A DNA stretch of 55,653 nucleotides. Origin: an uncultured Lachnospiraceae bacterium (GTDB lineage Bacteria; Bacillota; Clostridia; Lachnospirales; Lachnospiraceae). Positions within the stretch are counted from its first letter, which is position 1. Every line of letters starts with the position of its first letter. Shown piece after piece: positions 39,718 through 48,588 of the stretch. Location of the stretch: NCBI GenBank assembly GCA_910577105.1, contig CAJTMB010000021.1, forward strand, positions 1 through 55,653, written 5' to 3'. The notes beneath the pieces are model-generated. The model searched no databases. It was not told the DNA's origin and saw nothing but the letters and a program-made list of their open reading frames with translations. Position numbers and translations under genes: made by a program.

Positions 39718-42273
39718 ATGAAAATTGATAATGGATTGTTTATGTTTCTGTTGGAAAAAAAGAAAAAAGGCGGTACGGTTCTGCCTATACTTCTTTGTAT
39801 TGCGTTGTTGATGGGGATGTTCGGAGGCGGCTTCGCACTGGGATTTTCCATAAAAAAAGGCGCTGAGCCGGCAGGTGTGCTTTCTGCGGATAGCAGGGAT
39901 GAGAAGGAGGACACCAAAGATACGGCAGAAGTACCGGTAAGGGAAAACGAAACGGATGGGGCGTATGGGGAAGGCAGTTATGTGACGAGCATGTACCTTG
40001 CCAGCATGACGAAGGACAAGTATCAGGACAAGCCCTCCCCATACGGTTATACTTACGGTCCGGCGATTACCGGTATCGGAAGGACGGAAAATATTGTATT
40101 GCAGGCAGGATTTTCCGTGGATGACCTTGATGTGGAGTATTGGACGGAAATTATCGGTCTGTATGAGGACCCTCAGTTACAACATCTGGTAGGAAACGGA
40201 TGGGATTATGACAGGGAAACCGGCACCATCACCATGACGCCGTCTTCTTATCCTGTCGGTCAGATTTGGCTTAACGGACTGAGTATGGAAGTGGTAAAAC
40301 GGTATCACCATGACAATGTGAAATTTTTTCCCAATGATGCGGGTTCGGCATGGGGTAATCTGAGTACGATGTATCTTGCCACCTATTATGACCTTGCGAC
40401 GGGAGAGAAAAGAGATGTACCGCAGGTTCAGGTAGTGACCGTGAAAGGGGAGCTTCCTGATACACCAAAGCTTTCCTGTTCTTATACGGATGACGGAAGG
40501 GTACATTTTTCATGGAATGAGATTGCAGGTGCAGAGGAATATTTCGTCTGCCGGTATACCATCAGCGACGATTACGGGCAGGATGGCGGCCTGTCGGTTA
40601 TGGAGGTGACTACTGATACCGAATGGTTTTCCGCGTCTCCCGAGTATGGTTCGGTCACCACCAACGATGATTTTCGGAATTACTCTGTTGCGCAGAATGA
40701 CTGGTACGGATACGGCAGAGAAAGAACCATAGAAGAATATGGGGAAGAGCCTATAGCAATTTTGAAGGAAAATAACCGTTACCAGTACTGTGTGATTGCC
40801 GTATGCAGGGAAGGTACGTCAATGATGAGCAACAGTGTGGATATTCTGGATATTCAGGAGAATATCCCTGTACTAATCGCTTATGACACCTGGGTGGAAA
40901 ACGGTTACAGTTACAAGGGATACGACTCCGTGGAGCAGGCGATGTCTTACGGTTACGTTACCATGGCAGACGGCATGACAGCCATGAAGCTGATTGATTA
41001 TGACACCGAACAGGCCATGGTAGTGGAAGACAGGTATATATACACGGATGAGGAAGGGAATTTTCTGGAGGGAAAAAATATCAGTGTATTAAAAATCCCT
41101 TACCGCATAGAAGGAACGCCTTTTGAGGATGTTGCCCTCATCGTAGACTATGATGAGAGTAATCTGGAAAAGGATTTACGGTTTCTGGAAGAACGGGAAG
41201 ACATGCTCAGAAAACGCGGGGGCGATGTTGCGTTAAATACGGATATTGAGTTTGACATAAAGGAAACAGCGGACAAGGAAATCCGGGAAGTGGATTTTGA
41301 GATTACGGCTAACTGTGCGCTCTCGGAGTATCTTGCCAGAAATATGCTTGCCGGCGTCAAGGTGATTGACGTGTCACAGTTCCCTGAAGCAGCGGATATT
41401 TCCATGCTGGAGGACGCATTTTTGGAAGCTTATTACCAGAATCCGCTTATATTAGGCATTACCGGATATAAAATTAACCGTGACGGAACGGCTGTGAAGG
41501 TGGCATATGATGATAATGCGGAAGTGACAGCAAGAAAACAAGAGGAAATCAAAGAGAAAGTAGCACAGATAACGGCACAGATTATCAAGCCGAGTATGTC
41601 GGAACTGGAGAAAGAACTGGCAATCAATCAATACCTTTGTGATACTTGTGAATATGATGAAATGGCTCTGCAGAATGCAGAGGAAAATAATTTTGCATAT
41701 GTTGACAGTAAATATGACGACTCTTTTACGGCATATGGAGCTTTAATCAATGGCAAATGTGTGTGTGCAGGGTATGCGGGCGCTTTTAAGCTTTTGGCAG
41801 ATGCGGCCGGCCTGCAGTGTGTGGTGGTAACCGGAGTGCTGGAAGGCAATCTTCCCCATGCGTGGAATAAAGTGAGGATAGACGGGGAATGGGAAATTCT
41901 TGATGTCACCAACAATGACAATGAATTTTTATCCAATGCTTTGCTAAATCTGCCGGATGAGGCGGGAAGCCGTACTTTGACGGAGGATTCCGATTATGTT
42001 CTGGACAGCTGCATGAGAAATTACATTGCCACAAACGGCAGACGTGAATTTTACCGGCTGCATAATCTGTATTACGATTATGATGAAATCGGGGAAAAAC
42101 TTGCAGAACAGATTGAAGAAAAAGGGTTTGCCCTTCTTCGCACAGAATATGGCCTGGATGACAGGACCTTTTACCGGATAGGACGGGATGTCAGCAATGC
42201 TTTGGAGGAGGAAACGGAACTGTATGGCTGTTACTGGATGGGAGTCATCTATCTGACAACTGAAGAAGAATAA
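39718..42273 (+). CDS. Large membrane-anchored transglutaminase-like protein
   Basis: An 851-residue protein held by one N-terminal helix (residues 22-43, VLPILLCIALLMGMFGGGFAL). A fibronectin-like stretch (YTDDGRVHFSWNEIAGAEEYFVCRY near 260) follows, and the C-terminal transglutaminase domain has a complete triad: Cys in GKCVCAGYAGAF near 678, His in HAWNKVRIDGEW near 714, Asp in LDVTNND near 728. Such domains act as cysteine proteases or cross-linkers at the cell surface. It lies 23 bases after the anti-sigma gene and is probably a target or partner of that system. A strong terminator follows. The substrate is unknown. Confidence 0.87.
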   Translation: MKIDNGLFMFLLEKKKKGGTVLPILLCIALLMGMFGGGFALGFSIKKGAEPAGVLSADSRDEKEDTKDTAEVPVRENETDGAYGEGSYVTSMYLASMTKDKYQDKPSPYGYTYGPAITGIGRTENIVLQAGFSVDDLDVEYWTEIIGLYEDPQLQHLVGNGWDYDRETGTITMTPSSYPVGQIWLNGLSMEVVKRYHHDNVKFFPNDAGSAWGNLSTMYLATYYDLATGEKRDVPQVQVVTVKGELPDTPKLSCSYTDDGRVHFSWNEIAGAEEYFVCRYTISDDYGQDGGLSVMEVTTDTEWFSASPEYGSVTTNDDFRNYSVAQNDWYGYGRERTIEEYGEEPIAILKENNRYQYCVIAVCREGTSMMSNSVDILDIQENIPVLIAYDTWVENGYSYKGYDSVEQAMSYGYVTMADGMTAMKLIDYDTEQAMVVEDRYIYTDEEGNFLEGKNISVLKIPYRIEGTPFEDVALIVDYDESNLEKDLRFLEEREDMLRKRGGDVALNTDIEFDIKETADKEIREVDFEITANCALSEYLARNMLAGVKVIDVSQFPEAADISMLEDAFLEAYYQNPLILGITGYKINRDGTAVKVAYDDNAEVTARKQEEIKEKVAQITAQIIKPSMSELEKELAINQYLCDTCEYDEMALQNAEENNFAYVDSKYDDSFTAYGALINGKCVCAGYAGAFKLLADAAGLQCVVVTGVLEGNLPHAWNKVRIDGEWEILDVTNNDNEFLSNALLNLPDEAGSRTLTEDSDYVLDSCMRNYIATNGRREFYRLHNLYYDYDEIGEKLAEQIEEKGFALLRTEYGLDDRTFYRIGRDVSNALEEETELYGCYWMGVIYLTTEEE

Positions 42274-42290
42274 AGACCATTTACAAATTT

Positions 42291-42326
42291 AAGCCTGTCA
42301 GACCAAAAGGAATGACAGGCTTTTTG
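42291..42326 (+). terminator. Terminator of the sigma-transglutaminase operon
   Basis: A 10-bp stem AAGCCTGTCA/TGACAGGCTT with a 12-base loop and a TTTT run begins 18 bases after the stop codon. Confidence 0.88.
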
Positions 42327-42354
42327 TAAAAAAGGGTTTACGGAATACGGTGAA

Positions 42355-42636
42355 TTAACGATAAAAAAATGGGTGTTCCCCGTCGGGTTTATACTGGCTG
42401 TCAAAATCAGCCCGCATTTTTGCGTCGCTTAAACAGGCGGCTTCACTTTGCATGTCCATATAACGGATGAAAAACTCTTCAAGGGAAATGCCCTGTTCGT
42501 CGGCAATTTCCTGTAGTATAGGGCGGAGCTTGTCTAACTGCGCGGAAACCTGCACTTTCTGGGGGTCTATGTCTGCCATGACTTCTTCTGCGTATTTGTT
42601 GATGCGAGCCAGTATTTTTCTGTCTTCTGCTGTCAA
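42355..42636 (-). CDS. Small acidic helical protein, unknown
   Basis: A 93-residue soluble protein with a helical N-terminus (AEDRKILARINKYAEEVMADI) and a C-terminal HPFFYR. It seems to begin at TTG, with AAAGGA about ten bases upstream; the ATG nearby is in another frame. I do not recognise the family. It is the only minus-strand gene after 22 kb and sits between two plus-strand operons, downstream-facing to the terminator at 42291. Confidence 0.6.
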   Translation of the reverse strand: MTAEDRKILARINKYAEEVMADIDPQKVQVSAQLDKLRPILQEIADEQGISLEEFFIRYMDMQSEAACLSDAKMRADFDSQYKPDGEHPFFYR

Positions 42637-42762
42637 ATAACCACATCCTTTTACATAATATTTGCTTCAAAAAGCTTCTACACATTTTATCACCAATTAC
42701 TTGTGATGTATAGCAATTTTTGTTAAAATAATAGAAATAATATGAAGAAGAGGAGATTTTAC

Positions 42763-44001
42763 ATGGCGAAGATAAGGCCTTTTCGGGCAATCAGACCGGC
42801 AAAAGGATTGGAGAAAAGCATTGCTGCGCTGCCTTATGATGTGTACAGCAGGAAAGAGGCAAAGGAAGCCGTGGCGGATGCTCCCCTTTCTTTTTTGCGG
42901 ATAGACAGGGCGGAAACGCAGTTTCCGGATGATGTGGACACTTACGATGAACGGGTCTACAATAAAGCAAAAGAACTGCTATTGGAACAGATGGCAAAGG
43001 GAGAATTTGTTACAGAGGAAAAGCCTTGTTTTTACTTGTATGAGCTTGCAATGGAGGGGAGAAAGCAGACCGGCATAGTGGGATGCGCTTCCATTGATGA
43101 TTACGAAAGCGGCGTGATTAAAAAGCATGAAAATACAAGGGCGGATAAGGAGGAGGACCGCATCCGCCATGTAGATACTTTAAATGCACAGACAGGGCCG
43201 ATTTTTCTGGCTTATCGCAACAGCGCCGGTTTACAGGAAATTATTGAAAAAAACAGGCAGAAGACGCCGTTGTATGATTTTATTTCGGAAGACGGGATTG
43301 CGCACAGGGTCTTTGTGGTGGACGAAGCCGAAGATATGCAGGAAATTGCCTCCATTTTTGCCGGAATGGAAAACATTTATATTGCCGACGGACATCACAG
43401 ATGCGCTTCGGCGGTAAAAGTGGGACAAAAGAGAAGGCGGGAGCATCCCGGCTATACGGGGGAGGAAGAGTTTAATTTTTTCCTGTCTGTTTTGTTTGCA
43501 GACAGTGAATTGATGATAATGGATTATAACAGAGTGGTAAAAGACTTAAACGGCCTATCACAAGAGGCATTTTTAAAAGCGATATCCGAAAGTTTTGAGG
43601 TTTCAAAGAAGGGAAAGGATGCGGTAAGGCCTGACAGGAAAGGGCAGATAGGAATGTACCTCGGGGACTGCTGGTATCTTCTTACCGCAAAGGAAGGGCT
43701 CGAAAGCACGGACCCGGTGAAAGGGCTGGATGTTTCTCTCCTTCAGGATTATGTTTTAAGCCCGGTTCTGGGAATAGGAGACCCCAAAACAGATAAAAGG
43801 ATTGATTTTGTGGGAGGAATCAGAGGGCTTCGGGAATTGGAGAGAAGAGTACACACGGACATGCAGGCTGCGTTTGCCATGTATCCCACTTCCATAGGAG
43901 AGCTTTTTGCAGTAGCGGACGCGGGGCTTTTGATGCCGCCTAAATCCACATGGTTTGAACCCAAATTAAGAAGCGGACTGTTTATTCACAGTTTAGGTTA
44001 G
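42763..44001 (+). CDS. DUF1015 family protein
   Basis: A 412-residue cytoplasmic protein matching DUF1015. It starts MAKIRPFRAIRPAKG, has AALPYDVYSRKEA (residues 25-37), FLRIDRAE, a central EDRIRHVDTLNAQTGPIFLAY, and the diagnostic YIADGHHRCASAVKV near 208-222. AGAGGAG lies seven bases before the ATG, which decides against the ATG at 42742. Families of this type are often encoded next to serC and serA in Clostridia, and here those genes are about 6 kb upstream with the sigma-transglutaminase block between; a role in serine metabolism is therefore possible but unproven. Confidence 0.86.
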   Translation: MAKIRPFRAIRPAKGLEKSIAALPYDVYSRKEAKEAVADAPLSFLRIDRAETQFPDDVDTYDERVYNKAKELLLEQMAKGEFVTEEKPCFYLYELAMEGRKQTGIVGCASIDDYESGVIKKHENTRADKEEDRIRHVDTLNAQTGPIFLAYRNSAGLQEIIEKNRQKTPLYDFISEDGIAHRVFVVDEAEDMQEIASIFAGMENIYIADGHHRCASAVKVGQKRRREHPGYTGEEEFNFFLSVLFADSELMIMDYNRVVKDLNGLSQEAFLKAISESFEVSKKGKDAVRPDRKGQIGMYLGDCWYLLTAKEGLESTDPVKGLDVSLLQDYVLSPVLGIGDPKTDKRIDFVGGIRGLRELERRVHTDMQAAFAMYPTSIGELFAVADAGLLMPPKSTWFEPKLRSGLFIHSLG

Positions 44002-44014
44002 AGGAGGTAACAAA

Positions 44015-46360
44015 ATGAACAACAAATTGTACAAGTTGATGAATTGGCCGGCGATTGAGGAAATTATCTATTCGGAATCAGCCAATCCCCATGCGCTGCT
44101 TGGACCCCATGCATCGGGCAGCGGGACTTTGATTCAGGCATTCTGTCCCGGTGCAGTCAAAGTGCAGATACAGTTTCTTGCCGATATGACGGAAAAGGAC
44201 ATGGAGCTTGCTGATGAGGATGGATTTTTTGCGGTCTGGCTGTCCATAAAAAAGCCGGGGGCATACCGGTATATTATTACGTATCAGGATGGCAATATGG
44301 AAATCAGGCAGGATGCATACAGACATGCGCCTCTGATTACAAAAGAGGATGAGGAGGCTTTTGCCCACGGTATCCATTATACCATATATGAAAAACTGGG
44401 GGCGCATCCTATGACGTTAGATGGGGAGGAAGGCGTTTATTTTGCAGTATGGGCGCCCGGAGCGCAGAGAGTCAGTGCAGTCGGCGATTTTAACAGGTGG
44501 GATGGAAGGGTTCATCAGATGCGCAGGCTGCCTTCCGGTATTTTCGAGATTTTTGTGCCCGGAGCCAAAGTCGGTGACAATTACAAATATGAGTTAAAAT
44601 TAAAGGGCGGACTTACCTATCTCAAAGCAGACCCTTACGGTAATGCGGCACAGCTCAGGCCGGAATCGGCATCCGTGGTAGCGGATTTGCGCGGTTTTGC
44701 GTGGGAGGATAAAGACTGGCAGAAAGCAAAAGAAGCATTTCAGAAGCCGGAGTCACCCATGAGCGTTTATGAGATGTATCTGGGAAGCTTTGTGGCTCCG
44801 GGAGAAGACAAGGAGTATGCCAATTACAGGGAAATTGCGCCTAAAGTGATAGAATACGTCAAAGAAATGGGCTACACCCATATAGAACTGATGCCGGTGA
44901 TGGAGCATCCTTTTGACGGCTCCTGGGGATATCAGGTGATTGGCTACTATGCGCCTACTGCCAGATACGGCACGCCGCAGGATTTTATGTATTTTATAAA
45001 CGAATTGCATAAAGCAGGCATCGGGGTGATTCTGGACTGGGTGCCTGCGCATTTCCCGAGGGATACTTACGGACTGTCCAATTTTGACGGCACCTGCCTG
45101 TATGAGCATTTTGACCCGAGACAGGGCTCACATCCCCACTGGGGCACCCTGATTTATAACTATGGACGTCCGGAAGTGAAGAATTACCTGATTGCAAACG
45201 CGCTTTTCTGGGTGGAAAAGTTCCACGCGGACGGTATCCGTATGGACGCCGTTGCGTCCATGCTTTATCTGGACTACGGCAAGAATGACGGGGAATGGGT
45301 TGCCAATATTTATGGCGGCAATGAAAATCTGGAAGCCATAGAGTTTATCAAGCATCTGAACTCTATCATGAAAAAACGCAATCCCGGCGCGCTCAGTATA
45401 GCGGAGGAAAGCACGGCGTTCCCCATGATTACAGGCGATTTGCAGGACGGCGGGCTGGGATTTGACATTAAGTGGAATATGGGGTGGATGAACGATTACC
45501 TTCATTATATCCGTTTTGACCCTTATTTCAGAAGCCATCATCACGGAGAACTGACTTTCAGCATGATTTATGCATACAGCGAAAAGTTTATGCTGGTATT
45601 TTCCCATGACGAAGTGGTTCATGGAAAAGCATCCCTGATTGGTAAGATGCCCGGGGAGCGGGAAAAGAAATTTGCCAATCTGAGGCTTACTTATGCTTAC
45701 ATGATGACGCATCCGGGGAAAAAGCTTCTTTTTATGGGACAGGACATCGGTGAGTTTGACGAGTGGAATGAAAACCGTCAGGTAGAATGGGAGCTTTTGG
45801 AGTATCCGGAGCACAAGGGTGTTTCCAACCTGGTGAAGGCATTAAACGAATTGTACCGCACAAATCCGGCAATGCATGAACTGGATAACAGCCCGGAAGG
45901 ATTTGAATGGATTAACAGTATTGCATCAAATGAATGTTACCTCACATATCTGCGCCGGGGAAAAAAGAAAGAGGATGTACTGGTGGTTGCGGCTAATTTT
46001 TCGGGAGCGTCCGCAACCCTTCAGATAGGCGTGCCTTTGGAAGGCGGTTATAAAGAAATCCTCAATACGGATGCGGAGCAGTTTGGCGGAACGGGAATTG
46101 TAAATGCCAGAATCAAAAAGGCGGTTAAGAAAGAATGGGATGAGAGACCTTATTCCATCAATATCAAGATGGCGCCCCTGTCGCTGAGTATTCTTGCCTT
46201 TAAGCCCGATGCGCCTAAGAAAACCGCGGATAAACAGGCGTCCAAAACTGCACCTAAGGCCGCACCTAAGACAGCATCCAAAGCCGCATCCAAGCCGGTT
46301 ACTGAGTCAGCTTCCAAAGAAACGCCGAAAACAAAGGTTCGCAAAAAGAAAGGGGAATAG
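44015..46360 (+). CDS. glgB: 1,4-alpha-glucan branching enzyme
   Basis: A 781-residue GH13_8 enzyme that makes the alpha-1,6 branches of glycogen. N-terminal N-domain (NPHALLGPHASGSG) and CBM48 (FAVWAPGAQRVSAVGDFNRW), then the barrel with DWVPAHFPRD near 341, GIRMDAVASM near 407 (nucleophile Asp), AEEST near 462 and FSHDEVVHGK near 528, all intact. After the usual end at about residue 730 there is a 50-residue low-complexity tail of Lys/Ala/Thr/Pro units (TAPKAAPKTASKAASK), absent from most GlgB. It follows DUF1015 by 13 bases with AGAGGAGG. It contrasts with the degenerate GlgX-like protein at 13.8 kb. No glgC, glgA or glgP are here. Confidence 0.96.
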   Translation: MNNKLYKLMNWPAIEEIIYSESANPHALLGPHASGSGTLIQAFCPGAVKVQIQFLADMTEKDMELADEDGFFAVWLSIKKPGAYRYIITYQDGNMEIRQDAYRHAPLITKEDEEAFAHGIHYTIYEKLGAHPMTLDGEEGVYFAVWAPGAQRVSAVGDFNRWDGRVHQMRRLPSGIFEIFVPGAKVGDNYKYELKLKGGLTYLKADPYGNAAQLRPESASVVADLRGFAWEDKDWQKAKEAFQKPESPMSVYEMYLGSFVAPGEDKEYANYREIAPKVIEYVKEMGYTHIELMPVMEHPFDGSWGYQVIGYYAPTARYGTPQDFMYFINELHKAGIGVILDWVPAHFPRDTYGLSNFDGTCLYEHFDPRQGSHPHWGTLIYNYGRPEVKNYLIANALFWVEKFHADGIRMDAVASMLYLDYGKNDGEWVANIYGGNENLEAIEFIKHLNSIMKKRNPGALSIAEESTAFPMITGDLQDGGLGFDIKWNMGWMNDYLHYIRFDPYFRSHHHGELTFSMIYAYSEKFMLVFSHDEVVHGKASLIGKMPGEREKKFANLRLTYAYMMTHPGKKLLFMGQDIGEFDEWNENRQVEWELLEYPEHKGVSNLVKALNELYRTNPAMHELDNSPEGFEWINSIASNECYLTYLRRGKKKEDVLVVAANFSGASATLQIGVPLEGGYKEILNTDAEQFGGTGIVNARIKKAVKKEWDERPYSINIKMAPLSLSILAFKPDAPKKTADKQASKTAPKAAPKTASKAASKPVTESASKETPKTKVRKKKGE

Positions 46361-46362
46361 TC

Positions 46363-47241
46363 TTGCATAGTATTATACTGGAAACTTCATTACAGCAGGA
46401 AATGAATCTTCCCGTACTTGAGCCGGGAGCAGTTTCGGAATTTTTGCAGGAGCTGCCCCAAAAGGCGTTGGGACTTGGTATCAGAATAGTGCTGGCAGTC
46501 ATTGTGTTTTTAATAGGAGTCCAGATAATCAAGCTGCTCCGCCGTATACTGAAAAAATCCTTAAAGCGGGCAAATGCGGATGTAGGGGTAATCCAGTTTC
46601 TGGATTCCCTTACAAAAGCGGTTTTGTATGTGGTGCTGGTTTTTATGATTGCATCGGGATTCGGCGTGGACGCTGCGGGCATCGTTGCGCTGCTCGGTTC
46701 TGCCGGTGTGGCAATCGGACTTGCCATTCAAGGCAGCCTTTCCAACTTTGCCGGCGGAGTGCTGATTCTCTTGTTAAAGCCCTTTAAGGTAGGGGATTAC
46801 ATCAAGGAGGACAATGGGGGAAACGAAGGCACAGTCTCGGAAATCCAGCTTTTTTACACAAAGCTGACCACACCTGACAACCGTGTCATCATTTTGCCAA
46901 ACGGTACGCTTGCCAATACCAGCATGACAAATGTGACACAGGCGGATGAAAGGCGTTTGGATATCTTTGTGGGCATAGCTTATGACTCGGATATCGGAAA
47001 AGCGAAAGAGACGCTGACAGGTATGCTTAAGGAAGATAGCGCCACCCTGAAAGAAAAAGAAATGTTTGTTTTTGTGGATTCCCTTGCGGACTCCAGTATT
47101 CAGTTAGGCATCCGCTGCTGGGTAAAAAAGGAGGATTACTGGGAGGCGAAGTGGCGGCTCACGGAGAACACCAAATATGCGCTTGACGCTGCGAAGATTG
47201 TCATTCCGTTTCCGCAGGTCGATGTGCATCAGGTTCCGTAG
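46363..47241 (+). CDS. mscS: Small-conductance mechanosensitive channel (MscS family)
   Basis: A 292-residue channel releasing solutes on osmotic downshift. Three membrane helices: near 41-58 (IVLAVIVFLIGVQIIKLL), 84-105, and the pore helix TM3 with GIVALLGSAGVAIGLAIQ then GSLSNFAGGVLILLLKPF, the diagnostic MscS block. The cytoplasmic beta domain holds IKEDNGGNEGTVSEIQLFYT and LPNGTLANTSMTNV. A TTG at 46363, two bases after the glgB stop with AGGGG eight bases before it, is the chosen start; an ATG at 46402 is a weaker option. Probably co-transcribed with glgB. Confidence 0.92.
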   Translation: MHSIILETSLQQEMNLPVLEPGAVSEFLQELPQKALGLGIRIVLAVIVFLIGVQIIKLLRRILKKSLKRANADVGVIQFLDSLTKAVLYVVLVFMIASGFGVDAAGIVALLGSAGVAIGLAIQGSLSNFAGGVLILLLKPFKVGDYIKEDNGGNEGTVSEIQLFYTKLTTPDNRVIILPNGTLANTSMTNVTQADERRLDIFVGIAYDSDIGKAKETLTGMLKEDSATLKEKEMFVFVDSLADSSIQLGIRCWVKKEDYWEAKWRLTENTKYALDAAKIVIPFPQVDVHQVP

Positions 47242-47321
47242 AAGAGAGAAGATAAATGTGTGCCTGATAAGTGAAGGTAATCATTTACCGATAAATCGGT
47301 AGTTGGAAATGGGAGTTTGGT

Positions 47322-47810
47322 ATGGCGTATGTGTTTCGACTCGCAAAAGGAGAAGAAATAGACTCTGTTTTTTCACTTTTTGAAAAACGTATTGAATGGA
47401 TGAATCAGAAAAATATTCAGCAATGGAATGTTACAGACTACTTAACCGTTTATCCCAAATCATATTATCAGGAGCAGCAAGCCCTTGGAAATCTGTATGT
47501 TTTAGTGGACAATATAATTGCGGGTGCAGTGGTATTACTCCGGAGCGATGAGAGATGGTCGGACCGTATAAATTCTTCTGCTTTCTATGTACATAATCTT
47601 GTGACTGACCCAGTGATAAAAGGAATAGGAAAACTTTTGTTGGCGGAGGTGGAGAACATAGCAAAACTGCATGGAAAACGATGTGTGCGTTTAGACTGTG
47701 CTGTAGATAATGCGGTTTTGAATGATTATTACGCCTCTGCCGGCTATGAACTTGCAGGGAAATGTCAAGATGGCCCTTATATCGGCAATCGTCGTGAAAA
47801 GAAATTATAG
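47322..47810 (+). CDS. GNAT family N-acetyltransferase
   Basis: A 162-residue GCN5-type acetyltransferase. The acetyl-CoA motif A reads VHNLVTDPVIKGIGKLLLAEVENIA, slightly degenerate (GIGK for R/QxxGxG/A), followed by motif B LDCAVDNAVLNDYYASAGYELAG. Substrate unknown. GGGAG lies six bases before the ATG. A terminator follows 35 bases after the stop. Confidence 0.85.
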   Translation: MAYVFRLAKGEEIDSVFSLFEKRIEWMNQKNIQQWNVTDYLTVYPKSYYQEQQALGNLYVLVDNIIAGAVVLLRSDERWSDRINSSAFYVHNLVTDPVIKGIGKLLLAEVENIAKLHGKRCVRLDCAVDNAVLNDYYASAGYELAGKCQDGPYIGNRREKKL

Positions 47811-47843
47811 AAGACTTTTTGTCTCTATTCGTGAAGAAATAAT

Positions 47844-47866
47844 AAGTCTGCGTAGCAGGCTTTTTT
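47844..47866 (+). terminator. Terminator after the GNAT gene
   Basis: An 8-bp stem AAGTCTGC/GCAGGCTT (one T-G pair), 3-base loop and a run of six T residues. Confidence 0.8.
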
Positions 47867-47901
47867 CACACTTGGAACTTTGTTCCACAGAGGGAAATCA
47901 A

Positions 47902-48519
47902 ATGAAAAAAGCTAGATATATGGGTTTGTGTATTTTAATATTTATTATAATTATTATATGTGTTGTTTGGTTTTGCAGGCATTTTGCTGAAAGCCATAGC
48001 GTGAAAAACAATAATGAGGATACGCAAAGCATTATTGATGTTTATTCGGAATTATATAGTCATGAGTTTGAACCCGCTTCGGTTCAAATAGAAGACAGGT
48101 TATTTGGAATCTGGCAGGCAAAGGAATTTGTCGGATGGGACAATTCACGGGAAATATGCTGGGATGGTCTGTATGGTGATATTATTATATTTTCGGAAGA
48201 TGCCTGGGTCATGGGGGGAGGACCGGAGTATCGGCCTGTGTATGCCTGTTATTTGGCTGATTTTGAGGATATGGAGCAAGACTTATTTTTGAATATAGCA
48301 TGGAAAGATAACAGATATGAAGGGTGCAGCGGCATCGTCGGGATTGCCGTAAGTTCTGAAAAGGACAATAGCCGGGGGGCAGCGCAGGAAAGAAAAGTGC
48401 TTAAGTTTATCATTATAGAAGATGATGTCATAATAGAGACAAATGAATCTTATTTCAGGCTGGAAAAGGTGGGAGAGATTGAAATGAATGATTTGTTTGA
48501 AAATGTCAGCCCCCAATAA
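47902..48519 (+). CDS. Unknown protein with one N-terminal membrane helix
   Basis: A 205-residue protein with a hydrophobic helix at residues 8-24 (GLCILIFIIIIICVVWF) and an external domain of about 175 residues containing RLFGIWQAKEFVGWDN and WVMGGGPEYRPVYACYLADF. I do not recognise the family; the LxGxW entry into a beta domain resembles small lipocalin-like extracellular domains. The ATG at 47902 begins a standard signal-anchor and has GAGGG eight bases before it. It opens the exported-protein cluster that continues to 54.2 kb. Confidence 0.62.
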   Translation: MKKARYMGLCILIFIIIIICVVWFCRHFAESHSVKNNNEDTQSIIDVYSELYSHEFEPASVQIEDRLFGIWQAKEFVGWDNSREICWDGLYGDIIIFSEDAWVMGGGPEYRPVYACYLADFEDMEQDLFLNIAWKDNRYEGCSGIVGIAVSSEKDNSRGAAQERKVLKFIIIEDDVIIETNESYFRLEKVGEIEMNDLFENVSPQ

Positions 48520-48588
48520 AGCCGCAGTCTGATAAAATAGAGAATATGGGAAAACGTACTGAAAAAAATGAGGAAGAAGATTCCGCAA

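Noticed and set aside
47242..47321. Hairpin TACCGA-TAAA-TCGGTA between mscS and the GNAT gene as terminator
   Set aside because: Only six base pairs and no T tract.
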